Source: Gemmata massiliana
GTDB lineage: Bacteria > Planctomycetota > Planctomycetia > Gemmatales > Gemmataceae
Direction: 5' to 3'
Length of the DNA: 64,000 nt
NCBI GenBank assembly: GCA_000531095.1
Contig: HG799462.1
Span: forward strand, 1,204,948 to 1,268,947
The notes beneath the pieces were generated by a model that was not told the DNA's origin, ran no database searches, and worked only from the letters and a program-made list of their open reading frames with translations. Positions within the stretch are counted from its first letter, which is position 1, and every line of letters begins with the position of its first letter. Made by a program: the position numbers and the translations under genes. This document shows positions 7,557 through 16,749 of this stretch, one piece after another.

Positions 7557-9595
7557 TCACTCGGTCTCAATCGGCGCGCCCATTTTGATGACGACGAAGG
7601 TCACGTCGTCGACCGACTTGGCGTCCCCACGGAACGCGGTGAGGTGCTCGCGAACCGCCGCGGCAATGCTATCAGCCGATCCCGCGGCCGACGCGCGAAT
7701 TATGTCGCGCAGTCGGTCCTTCCCGAACTGCTCGCCGGTCACGTTGGGCATTTCCCACACGCCGTCGGTTCCGATGAAGAGAACCCGACCGGGCGGGAAC
7801 GCAGCGGACGTTTGTTCGCGGTACTGCGTGTCGTCCATCACGCCGAGCGGCAGATCGCCCTCGCCCACTTCGGCAAAGCTCCCGTCGGCCGGGTCGTAGA
7901 CGATCACCGGATCGTGCCCCGCGCTCACCCAGCGCATCGTGCCAGTCTTCGAGTCGATCACCGAGAGGTGCATCGTCATGAACCGGTCGCCGCCGTGGTC
8001 GGCCGAAATAAGGCGGTTGAGTCGGCCCATCAGGTCCGCGAGATCCCCCGCGACGACCGCCCGGTCGCGCAGCACCGCTCGCACCCCGGCCATCACGAGC
8101 GCCGCAGCGACCCCGTGGCCCATCACGTCCCCCAGTGCGACGAGTACCGCGTTCGGTGCGGCCTTGTCTAGCACGAGGAAGTCGTAATAGTCGCCACCGG
8201 TTTCGTCGCAGTACGTACTGTGCCCGGCCACATCGAGTCCGCGCACAACGGGCGCCGCGGTGGGTAGCAGGCGCTGTTGCACCTCCATCGCGATCCCGAG
8301 CGAGTGCCGGAGTCGGAGCCGGTCTCGCAGGTCCGCGATCATACGATTAAGCGCATCGGCCAGTTGCCGGAACTCGCGGCTCCCGCCGAACTCGGCTTTC
8401 GCTTCCAGGTCTCCTCCACCGACCCGCTGCATGAACCCGATGAGCGCCGACACCGGGCGCGACACGATGTTCGCCAGCGCGAACGCGAGCACGACGGCGG
8501 CCAGTACCGCGAGCGCGGCCGCCACGAGCGCGAGCACCTGCGTGCGCCACACGTCGCCAACAAAATCGGACTTCGGCGCGACCACAGCGACCGCCCAGAC
8601 CAGATCGTCGCCGACCCGGAAAGTCGTGACCGACCCGAGGTAGTCCGTGTCCGCGTGGCGGAACTCGAAGCGGTGGAAGTCGTCACTGGTCGCAGAGGTG
8701 AGGTATTCGGGTCGGAGGTTCGCGCGGTACGCATCGACGAGCGGGTCACCGACGTCCGCGAGCGTCAGAATCTTCCCGCTGTCGCGCGCCCCGGGCGCTC
8801 CCACTCCCCGGTGGTCCGGGTGCGCGAGCAGGCTCCCATCAGCAGTGAAGAGGAACACGCGCGAGTGCGCGCTCACCGACAGTCCGGAGACGAAATCCGA
8901 GAGCGCGTTTAGATCGAAGTCCACGCTCAGTACACCGCGAACCGCGCCCGTGCCGTCTTTTACAGGTGCCGCGCACGAGATGCCGGGGACGCCCTGGTTG
9001 TAAAACACATACGGCGGGAGCCACACCAACCGGCCCAGTGCTTTCGCCCGAACGTAGAACGGGCGCGTCCGCGGGTCGTACCCGCTGTCGTCGTCGGTCT
9101 TGAACACCTTACGGCTGCAACCGGGTAGCACGTCGTACTCGACGAGTTTCGTCTTCCGGCCACCATCCGGCTGTGGTTGATGCGAAGCGTGCCCTCCGGG
9201 GCTCGGTACGCGCCGGTAAACGTTCCGGCCTCGTCGCCGTAGCTAACCCAACTCAGACCGGGGTTCGCGCGCAGAACCGCGAGCAGTTGCGCGGCGATTC
9301 GTTCGTGGTCTGTCACCGCGAGCCCGTTATCAGCGAGTTGCACGAGCGATTCGACGACCGGCGCCGCTCGCAGCACGAATGCGTGCGTGTGCGTCGCGGC
9401 CCGCGCGCTGACTTCCCGGAACACGGCGCCGGTGAGGGCTTCGGTGCTGGCTCGCGTGCTGCGGTGCGCGAGCCACAGAACCACGGCCCCCGTGAGCAGC
9501 ACCAGTCCGCACACGCCCAGCACCAACTTCGTGCGGAAGCTCAGCCCGTGTGCCACGGGCGCGGTGGTCGGCGGCGCGGGTGCGATCGGGTTCAT
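7557..9595 (-). pseudogene. Cache-HAMP-SpoIIE membrane phosphatase, single frameshift
   Basis: From ATG 9595 the protein reads MNPIAPAPP, a transmembrane helix (LVLGVCGLVLLTGAVVLWLA), then an extracytoplasmic Cache-type sensor region. The frame changes at about 9160-9175: one frame ends in RINHSRM, the other resumes as PDGGRKTKLVEYDVLPG and YDPRTRPFYVRAKA, typical of dCache. A second helix (about 8470-8550), a HAMP linker (RPVSALIGFMQRVGGGDLEAK) and a C-terminal SpoIIE/PP2C domain follow (HSTYCDETGGDYYDF, LVALGDVMGHGVAAALVMA, ATDGVWE-like GTDGVWEMPN). RsbU-like proteins of this layout dephosphorylate anti-sigma antagonists in response to an external ligand. Insertion of one base restores the frame. 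It is convergent with the OprB gene. Confidence 0.8.
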
Positions 9596-9789
9596 GATCC
9601 GTCCAGTGTCAAGGAACACAATCACCCGCACGCACCCGCTGCGGAGATGATCGGGAGTTGGACGGACCCCGCGGCGAGAGCGACTACGATTGGGATTGGT
9701 TGAGCGCGTACCCGAGGATCATACCCCGTTCCGCGAGTCGGTACGAACGTATTCCCTGCACAGAGACGTGCGGATTCCGCCGGAAACGC

Positions 9790-9822
9790 GAAGACCCGCT
9801 GGAACACCGCCGGCGGGCCTTC
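9790..9822 (-). terminator. Hairpin downstream of DUF1559 gene
   Basis: On the minus strand GAAGGCCCGC pairs with GCGGGTCTTC (one G-T wobble) around a 13-base loop, 20 bases after the DUF1559 stop, followed by GCGTTTCC. The T-run is short, so efficiency is uncertain. Confidence 0.45.
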
Positions 9823-9841
9823 GCGCTGGTTCGATTTCGGA

Positions 9842-10808
9842 TCAATCGTTCCCGTTTACTTCACCGGCCTGAGCGGTCACCATCCGGGCAAACATGCGAA
9901 TGTCCATGCTCTCGCGCAGGAACCGCACCGAGCCGTCGCACAGGCCGACGCTGATCCCGCCGGTGTGGAACGCATACGGTTCGCCGTTGTTCGTGCAGTT
10001 CATCGCCTGGAGGCCCGGGCGGGTGTCGTTCGGGGGCGTGCAGCCCTGGAACCCGAACTCGGACGCCTCGTCGCACCACGCGGCCCCGGGCACCGTGGCC
10101 CCGGTGGAGCTGAGGCGCCGGTTCGCGCGCCACCCGTTCGGCCGGCCCGCGTCCTCGACGTAGAAGAGCGTGTTCGACAGCCCGTCCGTTACACTCGACC
10201 AGGTCATGACCCGGTACGTCGAGCCGGTGTTGTACGAGAACGGCCCCCAGGCGGTCGAGTCGGTGTAGGCGTCCACGTTGCTGGGGAAGCTGCTGACCAG
10301 GTCGGCGGACACCCGGTTGATGACCGAGTAGTCGGTCACGGCCGCGTTGTCGATCGTGAAGCCGCCGTAAGTCCGAATCACCGCGACGCGCTACGCAGTT
10401 CGGGGTGGACGGGCAGTTGAACACGTTCACCTTGGTCGTAACCGCGGTGCGATTGTTCGCGTGCCCGAAGTGGAGCTTGATGTCGTAGGCCTTCCGAATG
10501 TTGTCCTGCTCGATGTAGGGCAGGATCCACACCAGCGCGCCCTGGTAGGCCCCGGCGGGGACGCCGAGTTTCGGGAACCCGCCGCCGGCGGACCGCGACG
10601 GCGGGATGACGCCCGTTGCGTCGTGGAACCCGTGGCACGCGAGCCCGAGTTGTTTGAGGTTGTTCTGGCACTTCATGCGCGCGGCGGCCTCGCGCACCTT
10701 CTGAACCGCGGGCAGAAGGAGACCGATCAAAATCGCGATTATGGCGATGACGACGAGCAGCTCGATCAGCGTGAATCCGCGCTTCGAGCGATGGAAGGAG
10801 AGGGGCAT
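9842..10808 (-). pseudogene. DUF1559 prepilin-like protein, single frameshift
   Basis: From ATG 10808 the product begins [20 protein letters not shown], the type IV prepilin/pseudopilin N-terminus with the GFTLIE cleavage site, then [20 protein letters not shown] and the DUF1559 body ([20 protein letters not shown]). The frame is lost near 10381-10382 within [11 protein letters not shown] and continues as [18 protein letters not shown] to a normal DUF1559 C-terminus ([27 protein letters not shown]). Removing one G from GG at 10381-10382 joins them. DUF1559 proteins are hugely expanded in planctomycetes and have the H-x-GG/DGSV motif; a pseudopilin-like surface or secretion role is assumed. 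A lipoprotein gene lies just upstream in the same direction. Confidence 0.85.
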
Positions 10809-10879
10809 GGGCAACTCCGGGAGGGCAAGGGCGGAAAACAGAATGGGCGATTCGGGCGGTCGCTCGGTGGTCGAGCGGG

Positions 10880-11317
10880 TCACTTCAACTTGAACGGCGC
10901 GAGCTCGTTGGGGCCGTTCTTGATTGTGGCTTTCAACTTTGTTTGGCCGGGGTCGCGGTACCGCCCCTTGAGCCGGTCTTCGGCCGAGTCGCGTCCGTCC
11001 TCCGGCCACGTCACAGCGACCGAGTACGCCCCGGCCGGGGCGCCGTCGTTCTCGCCGTAAGTGCTCAACTGGAAGTCGCCGTTGGCGTCCACGGTCGCAC
11101 GGGGGCGCGGGTCGGGGTTGGTGGTCGGTTCGTTATCCGGGATGAACAGAACGAACGCACCCGCGGCGGGTTTGTCGGCGATGAGGAGCTTCCCGCGGAC
11201 GGGGTGAACGGGCTTTTGTCCGTCGGGCACTTGCGTGGAACCGCAGCCGAGCACGAGCAATGACAAAAGGAGGACGGAGCGCCGTGAACGGCACTTGCAC
11301 CGGGAGAGGGCGGGCAT
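10880..11317 (-). CDS. Lipoprotein with transthyretin-like domain
   Basis: The 145-residue protein has a basic N-terminus, a hydrophobic stretch and a lipobox ([11 protein letters not shown], Cys at about 25), so it should be anchored as a lipoprotein. The body ([48 protein letters not shown]) is the carboxypeptidase-regulatory/transthyretin-like beta sandwich common in Gemmata small lipoproteins. It lies 72 bases upstream of a DUF1559 gene in the same direction, the same pairing, in reversed order, as at 28745-30241. No enzymatic motif is visible; an envelope structural role is likely. Confidence 0.7.
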   Translation of the reverse strand: MPALSRCKCRSRRSVLLLSLLVLGCGSTQVPDGQKPVHPVRGKLLIADKPAAGAFVLFIPDNEPTTNPDPRPRATVDANGDFQLSTYGENDGAPAGAYSVAVTWPEDGRDSAEDRLKGRYRDPGQTKLKATIKNGPNELAPFKLK

Positions 11318-11587
11318 GGTGGTGGACCGACTGTTTATGAAGATTTCGGGTAGGCGGAGTGAAGATTTATCATAAATGTCGGCTCTGCCAAGCCCAAAAA
11401 TGAAAGTGCAAAAGACGAATACAGTCTGCGCGTCACAGAAATGTGGCCACTCAATGAATTTCAGCCGCGTCGTTATTCGGAGAAAAGTACGGAGATCGAG
11501 CGGAAAGAGATGAGTTGCGGTGTGCGCTATTGTGAGCTGCTCGCACCGAGGGCCGCGAACGGCGTGGCCCTCGGGCGGTAACTTGAG

Positions 11588-12880
11588 CTACTGCTTTTCG
11601 TCCTTCGGCTCCGGCAGGCGCACCAGGATCATTTGCTGCGTGCTTTCCTTGCCGTAGTGGACCAGGATCGTCGATTCGTCTTTCGTGAGGTTGTTCAGCC
11701 CGGTCTCGAACACAATGTCCTTCTTTTCCCCGATCGACCACGCGACGCGCTGCGTCTTCTTGTCCACGGACCCGTACACCTGGAGCGTGTTGTCGGCCAC
11801 GGCGTCGTAATAGTTCCCGCGGAGCACGCCGTCCTTGTTCACCGCGATCTGGACGATGCGCTGCGCGACCTTTTCGTCGCTCTGGATCAGCCCGAACACT
11901 CCGAGCGGTTGCCACTCGTCGTTTTCCGCCGGCTTCACCGCGCGCCCGGCGTCGGCGATGGACGTCGCTTGTGTCGCGTACTCCGTCGCGGTGCCGGCCG
12001 ATTCGCCGTTCACATACACGTTGTCGTTCTGAATGACGACAGTGCTCCCGTAGTCGTACTCGACCGGCGGGGCCGAGACGCCGACGAACGTCGAGACCGT
12101 GTTCCACACGGGCGGAGCCCATAACGCGGCCCCGACTACGTACCGCGGCGCGACCCAGGCGACCGCGTGGGTGCGGTACCACGTCGGCGAGAAGTACGGG
12201 TACGGGGTCGCGCGAATACCAACCGCTGCGCCACGAACCGCGACCGGACTGACGTACCCGGTGTAGTGCCCGACCGCTCCGACCCGCACACCTCCTGCGG
12301 CGTACCCGCCGTAGGGACCGGCGACCGCCCCGCGTCGCACGCCCCCGGCAGCGTACCCACCGTAAGGACCGACCGCGGCCCCGCGCGCGGCGCCACCCGC
12401 CGCGACCCCGCCGTAGGGTCCGACCGCGACTCCCCCGCGTCGCCCGACGGCCGCGGCTCCGGCTGGTCCGTTGACCGCCGCACCAGCAGCCCCACCCGCG
12501 CGAACGCCGCCCGCCGGACCGACCGCGACCCCGCCTCGGTGCCCGGTCGTGTACGAGTTCCCGCCCGGTCCCGTGACGCGAGTGGCCCCGCCCCCTCCGG
12601 CGCGAACGCCGCCGTAGGGTCCGACCGCGGCGCCTCGACCGCCGACGTGCTGAACCGTCGCACCGCCCGGACCGGAATACGTTCCGCCGTGTACGTTCCC
12701 TCCCCGAACGCCACCATACGGACCGGTCGCGACCCCGCGTGCGGCGCCGCCCGTGCGAACCCCTCCCCCGGGACCGACCGCGGCCCCACGGACCGCGCCC
12801 CCGCGCCCGAACGCTTGAACCGGCCCGGTCGAAATTGCCACAACCATTCCCGCGGCTATCGCGCAAATTGCGAGTTTCAT
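11588..12880 (-). CDS. Exported Gly/Ala-rich repeat surface protein
   Basis: The 430-residue protein has a signal peptide (LAICAIAAGMVVAISTGPVQA). Residues about 23-215 are low-complexity tandem repeats built on GPYGGVRAGG, GPYGGYAAGG and AVGPAGG, about a dozen copies. A YFSPTWYRTHAVAWV segment follows, and a folded C-terminal domain of about 110 residues begins near WQPLGVFGLIQSDEKVAQ and ends in LPEPKDEKQ. Similar planctomycete proteins have been annotated as 'mu-protocadherin-like cell-surface' proteins; that name is descriptive only. The C-terminal part (LRGNYYDAVADNTLQVYGSVDKK) is also found in planctomycete exported proteins. A structural or cell-surface role is likely. The repeat makes this region prone to copy-number variation. 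Confidence 0.7.
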   Translation of the reverse strand: MKLAICAIAAGMVVAISTGPVQAFGRGGAVRGAAVGPGGGVRTGGAARGVATGPYGGVRGGNVHGGTYSGPGGATVQHVGGRGAAVGPYGGVRAGGGGATRVTGPGGNSYTTGHRGGVAVGPAGGVRAGGAAGAAVNGPAGAAAVGRRGGVAVGPYGGVAAGGAARGAAVGPYGGYAAGGVRRGAVAGPYGGYAAGGVRVGAVGHYTGYVSPVAVRGAAVGIRATPYPYFSPTWYRTHAVAWVAPRYVVGAALWAPPVWNTVSTFVGVSAPPVEYDYGSTVVIQNDNVYVNGESAGTATEYATQATSIADAGRAVKPAENDEWQPLGVFGLIQSDEKVAQRIVQIAVNKDGVLRGNYYDAVADNTLQVYGSVDKKTQRVAWSIGEKKDIVFETGLNNLTKDESTILVHYGKESTQQMILVRLPEPKDEKQ

Positions 12881-12945
12881 ATGTAGTTCCTCTCGGAAGA
12901 CGCTGTTATGAGTTTCCCAATTGATCCACCCGTGTGACGCCCGCG

Positions 12946-13893
12946 TTACTTCTTGACGCGCGTGACCTTGATCGGCGGAAGCGCCGGGAGCGGGACGTCG
13001 TCGGCTTCCCGGTCCGTGGTCTGCCAGGTGAACGAGTCGGGGCCGAGCGGGATGAGGACGTTGACGGAGCTGATCTCCGTTCCGTCCGGGAGCACGCCCG
13101 TTGCGTCGTTGATCCAGCGCTTACCGTCACGAACCCAAACAGCGTCGCTTGTGGTCCCGGAGCTGTCGAACATCCACGACCGCAGCCCGCCGGCCGGGTT
13201 CCGCCCGATTATCTGCGTGCCGGACGACACCGTTTTGCCGTCCTTCGTGATGGTGTACTTGCTGTTGATGAACACCTTGTTCTCGTCCCACGCATACGTC
13301 AGTTTCAGTTCCCCGCCCTCGCCCTTCGCGGTCCAGTCGCCGACGAGCCATTCGAGGTGCTGGGGGGTAACTTCGGTCGCGGGGTCCGGTACCCACTCGC
13401 GCACCGACGCGGCGCGCCACACGCCGTCTTCCAGTACGTGGAGCGCGGTGTACCGCGATTCGACCGCCGACTCGGTGCCCGGGAGCTTCAACCGCACCAC
13501 GCCCTCGGCCGACGCGGTCCCGCGCCCGATGAGCCGAACCGATTCGATCTGAACGTCGGCGGTCGCCTTGGGGTACTCTTTGAAGAACTCAGCGAGGCTC
13601 TTTTCGATCGCCGCGCGCCCCGTCACGGTTTCGTCATCGGCCCCCACGTACTCGCCCTCGTCCGTCCAGAGTGCGGCCGCGGCCTTGGCGTCGGCCGCGT
13701 TGAACGCCTTCGCGTACTCGGCGGTGATCTTCTTGATCCCGGCCTCCGCGCCGTCCGCCTTCGCGGGTTGTGCCGTGGCCTTTTCCGGTTGCGCCGCGGG
13801 CGCGTTCGTGAGCGACGGGGCGCGCCCGCCACTGACGAGCACGGCAGCGCTGACCGCGACAACTAGGCCCAGAATCATTCGGTGCCGTTTCAT
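12946..13893 (-). CDS. Exported SnoaL-like (SgcJ/EcaC family) protein
   Basis: ATG 13893 is preceded by GGGAGGAAG at good spacing, so it is chosen over an upstream ATG at 14025 that lies inside the batD gene. The 315-residue product has a signal peptide (MILGLVVAVSAAVLVSGG), a Pro/Ala/Lys linker, a SnoaL/NTF2-like domain at about 50-170 (ITAEYAKAFNAADAKAAAALW, DEGEYVGADDETVTGRAAIE), then a second beta-rich domain (LEWLVGDWTAKGEGGELKLTY) resembling DUF1579/lipocalin-like folds. NTF2-like domains form cone-shaped ligand pockets, so binding or an uncharacterised enzyme activity is possible. No catalytic residues can be assigned. Confidence 0.75.
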   Translation of the reverse strand: MKRHRMILGLVVAVSAAVLVSGGRAPSLTNAPAAQPEKATAQPAKADGAEAGIKKITAEYAKAFNAADAKAAAALWTDEGEYVGADDETVTGRAAIEKSLAEFFKEYPKATADVQIESVRLIGRGTASAEGVVRLKLPGTESAVESRYTALHVLEDGVWRAASVREWVPDPATEVTPQHLEWLVGDWTAKGEGGELKLTYAWDENKVFINSKYTITKDGKTVSSGTQIIGRNPAGGLRSWMFDSSGTTSDAVWVRDGKRWINDATGVLPDGTEISSVNVLIPLGPDSFTWQTTDREADDVPLPALPPIKVTRVKK

Positions 13894-13913
13894 CGGTGCT
13901 TCCTCCCGAGGGG

Positions 13914-15200
13914 TCACCCGACCGGGTTCAATGGCGGCAAAGCCCGCGCCCCGGGCCGGGTCGTTGAGGGGCGCAGTGTACGACGGGCAAGTTTGATGCG
14001 AGCGAATAGTTGATGTGCGGTCCACGGTCCGGGAGCACCCGCCCCCGGGCGAACGTAGACGCGACTCGTTAGGTCCGCGAGCGCGCTAGACAGTTCGGGA
14101 TCGGCGACTCGGCGCTCGAATTCGGCGAGAGACGTGAACCCGAACCGATCGAGCCATTGTTCCAGAGCCACGAACACGGCGTGCGCGTCGTGAGAGCGGC
14201 ACGCGCGTTGAAGTCGGGCGAAGTAAGCTGACTCGGACGCACTCCACGCGGCGTAGCGTCGGGTACCCCACGACCAGAGACGCACGACCAGAAACCCGCC
14301 CAGCGCGGTCACACCGACGAGCACAGCGCCCACCCGCCACCACCGGCCGCGTGCATTTGAGGCAGTGGAAGTTGTGGTTGGCTCGGGCGCGGGCGCTGGA
14401 ACGGCCGCTACTGTGAACGTCTTGCCGGGCAGTTTCACGATTTTCAGTTCGTTGGTGCCCAAGTCGAACCACGTCAGCGTTCGGTCCGGGACGGTCACGG
14501 TGCCGGCTTCTTTGCACACGTAGGTAACGATTTCGGTGCGCTGGCCCGTCAGCGCGCCGCGCTCGGTGCGATCGTTGACGACCGGCTCTTTGGGGTACGC
14601 GGCCAGTTCGTCGATCTCGTCGAGCCGGAACGGAGGGAACACCATCCCCGGCACGCCGTCCGCGGTCACGGTGAGCGCCCGCGTGAGCGCGTCACCGACT
14701 TTCAGCGCCTTCGGGTCCGGCTTCCAATCGTCTGTCACCTTGAGGTCGCGTGCAGCGATCACGGTCCCGAGTCCCTCCGCCCCCGGAGGAGTTTTCGCGG
14801 TGAATGACGCGCTCGCCGTGGTGACGAGTCGCTGAATCGTGGGCTTGCCGAACCCGGCGTTCGACTCGAACCGGACCGCGAATGCCGGGATCTGGACCGC
14901 TCCGGCCCGCTGCGCGTAAACGGCGAACTCGTGGCGCTGGGTGGTGAAACTCGTGTCACCGATCGTTTCCGAACCGACGATGGAGCCGCTCGGGGGTAGC
15001 ACGACCGCCCCCGGGATCGGCGGCATATCGAACGAAGGTACGCCGGCAAACAGATCGGGGGTGTAGAGCGTGATCGCCAGCGTGACTCGCTGACCGACCC
15101 ATACGCCGTCCTTTGGTGCCAGTTCTACCTTTGCGCGCGGAGGCGGATCGGCGGCCGTTACGGGCGCGGCGAAGAACAGGAGCGGGACGATGAACCTCAC
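13914..15200 (-). CDS. BatD-like membrane protein of the MoxR/Bat operon
   Basis: GTG 15200 overlaps the stop of the TPR gene (GTGA) and gives a signal peptide (RFIVPLLFFAAPVTAA). The 428-residue protein has Ig-like beta domains (RAKVELAPKDGVWVGQRVTLAI, RLDEIDELAAYPKEPVV), one transmembrane helix near residues 300-325 (VGAVLVGVTALGGFLVVRLW) and a cytoplasmic helical tail rich in Arg. This is the BatD (BatD/'oxygen tolerance') layout. It is last in an eight-gene overlapping operon and presumably sits with BatA/BatB at the membrane. The biochemical function of BatD is not known. Confidence 0.8.
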   Translation of the reverse strand: MRFIVPLLFFAAPVTAADPPPRAKVELAPKDGVWVGQRVTLAITLYTPDLFAGVPSFDMPPIPGAVVLPPSGSIVGSETIGDTSFTTQRHEFAVYAQRAGAVQIPAFAVRFESNAGFGKPTIQRLVTTASASFTAKTPPGAEGLGTVIAARDLKVTDDWKPDPKALKVGDALTRALTVTADGVPGMVFPPFRLDEIDELAAYPKEPVVNDRTERGALTGQRTEIVTYVCKEAGTVTVPDRTLTWFDLGTNELKIVKLPGKTFTVAAVPAPAPEPTTTSTASNARGRWWRVGAVLVGVTALGGFLVVRLWSWGTRRYAAWSASESAYFARLQRACRSHDAHAVFVALEQWLDRFGFTSLAEFERRVADPELSSALADLTSRVYVRPGAGAPGPWTAHQLFARIKLARRTLRPSTTRPGARALPPLNPVG

Positions 15201-15826
15201 GGCGCCTTCTCCCCCGATTGCGCCTGGAACGCGAACTTCGCGCGCAAGAAGTCCGCCGGTTTTGTCTGCACGCGCCGTAACCACAGCCCGCGCAATTGCT
15301 CATCGTTCAGAGGCTCATCGCCCGCGACCTCGGTTTTCTGTCCGCGGTTCGCGTTCTTCCCCTTCTCAAAAACGATTTTGTCGGCCTTCACCTGCCCCCC
15401 GGTCTCGTCCCCGCCGGTGAGCTTCAACCGATCGCGCCGTACCACCGCAACCGCACGGTTTTTCAGGCACTCGGGCCAGTTGGCGCGCAGATTCAGCGCG
15501 CGATCGTAACTCGCAATCGCGGCATCGTACTTACCGAGCATCACGAGGCTGTTTCCGCGATCGAACGCGGCTTCCGGTGTGCTCACCGTGGCGAACGCGG
15601 ACGCGGCGTCCTTGAAATTGCCCGCGCGATAGAGCGCGACACCGCGCCGGTACGGGTCGACGTAAACTTGCGCTGCGCCTTCAAACTGTCCCGCTCGAAA
15701 CAGGCGATCGGCGCGCTGATCCGGTGAGGACCAGAGGTCCGGGTTGCGCTCGGATGCCAGTGCGAGTGCGGCCCCCGCGATCACCAGGGCACCCGCAAAT
15801 AACATGAACGGTCGGCGCGTGCTCAT
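15197..15826 (-). CDS. BatC-like TPR protein
   Basis: ATG 15826 overlaps the stop of batB (ATGA). The 209-residue protein has an N-terminal anchor (FMLFAGALVIAGAALALA) and TPR units at about 35-125, including RADRLFRAGQFEGAA, RRGVALYRAGNFKDAASAF and RGNSLVMLGKYDAAIASYDRAL. The C-terminal part is Lys/Asp-rich (TGGDETGGQVKADKI) and ends in LRGLWLRRVQTKPADFLRAKF, a segment seen in Bat-operon TPR proteins after the tetratricopeptides. TPRs probably contact the VWA partners. Assignment rests on position and repeats together. Confidence 0.8.
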   Translation of the reverse strand: MSTRRPFMLFAGALVIAGAALALASERNPDLWSSPDQRADRLFRAGQFEGAAQVYVDPYRRGVALYRAGNFKDAASAFATVSTPEAAFDRGNSLVMLGKYDAAIASYDRALNLRANWPECLKNRAVAVVRRDRLKLTGGDETGGQVKADKIVFEKGKNANRGQKTEVAGDEPLNDEQLRGLWLRRVQTKPADFLRAKFAFQAQSGEKAP

Positions 15827-16749
15827 GCTTCGCCCCCCGTGGATCGCACCATCCACCCGCGCCGAAACGACAGCAGCGCCACGAGCGCGAGTGGGAAAAC
15901 GAGCCAGTAGCCGAAATCTTTCCAGCGCGCACCGCCAGCCTGTTCCGAAACGGTCGAGAACCGCGTGTTGCGGCTGAGGTGCTGTACGTCGGCGTCGTCC
16001 GGCGACACGCGCACGACCGGCGCATCGAGTGCGGATGCCGCTTGTTTGAGTGATTCCAGTTCCGGCCCTTCGCCAGCCACCGCCAGCACGCTCACCGGCG
16101 CGCGCCCCTCGGTGCTGTACTTCTCCAGCGCCTTTTGTTCGTCCGGAGAAGCACCATCCGCGATCCACAGCACCCACCCGGCCCGACCGGACTTCTTCAC
16201 TGTTTCGTCGGCCGCGGTCAGGGCGGCGCCGGCGCTGGCCCCTTCAACGGGCATCACATCTGGTGACAGTTCCGCGGCGAATGCGGTAACGATTCCTGCA
16301 TCAGACGTGAGCGGCATGACGCGGTGTGCGCTGCCGGCATAAGCGAAGAGCGCGGTCCGCGTGCCTGGACGCAGTTTGAGCAGGTCGCGCATTTTCTCTG
16401 TCGCGCGGGCGAGCCGGTTCGGTTGCACGTCCTCAGACTTCATCGAGGGCGTGACCTTCACGACGATCACGAGCACCGCGGTGTCCTCCGCGAACGGCGC
16501 AGGTTCGCGTTCCCACGTTGGCCCGGCCAGAGCGACTGTCCCGAGCAACCACCCGATGAGGAGCGCGGTTACCGGTCGGAACCAGCCGCGCTCTTCGTGC
16601 CCGGTAAGCAGGTGCGGGAGCAGGTGTGGTGCGACGATTTTCCGCCACGCGCGACCTGCGTCCTCAGTCGCCCACAATCGCCATGCCAGCACACCGGCCG
16701 GAACGACCGCGAGCAGCCACCACGGACGGAGGAAATGGAACTCCGTCAT
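15823..16749 (-). CDS. BatB-like VWA membrane protein with degenerate MIDAS
   Basis: The upstream TGA overlaps ATG 16749 (TGATG); a GTG one codon earlier is also possible. The 308-residue protein has an N-terminal helix (WWLLAVVPAGVLAWRLW), a second (VTALLIGWLLGTVALAG), a VWA domain at about 90-270 and a C-terminal helix. In most BatA/BatB proteins the metal site begins D-x-S-x-S; here the segment is VVKVTPSMKSEDVQPNRLA, so the first Asp is Lys and the first Ser is Thr. Later positions are also weak (GASAGAALTAAD), although IADGAS retains an Asp. Metal-dependent adhesion is therefore doubtful; a structural partner to BatA is more likely. Confidence 0.8.
   Translation of the reverse strand: MTEFHFLRPWWLLAVVPAGVLAWRLWATEDAGRAWRKIVAPHLLPHLLTGHEERGWFRPVTALLIGWLLGTVALAGPTWEREPAPFAEDTAVLVIVVKVTPSMKSEDVQPNRLARATEKMRDLLKLRPGTRTALFAYAGSAHRVMPLTSDAGIVTAFAAELSPDVMPVEGASAGAALTAADETVKKSGRAGWVLWIADGASPDEQKALEKYSTEGRAPVSVLAVAGEGPELESLKQAASALDAPVVRVSPDDADVQHLSRNTRFSTVSEQAGGARWKDFGYWLVFPLALVALLSFRRGWMVRSTGGEA

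Noticed and set aside
12240-12760. Regularly spaced short repeats that could suggest a CRISPR array
   Set aside because: The repeat periodicity follows coding units of a Gly-rich protein; there are no unique spacers of constant length and no cas genes.
11451-12866. About 470-codon Arg/Gly-rich frame on the minus strand in another frame of the repeat surface protein
   Set aside because: It is an alternate-frame reading of the GPYGG repeats; there is no signal peptide and the true frame has one.
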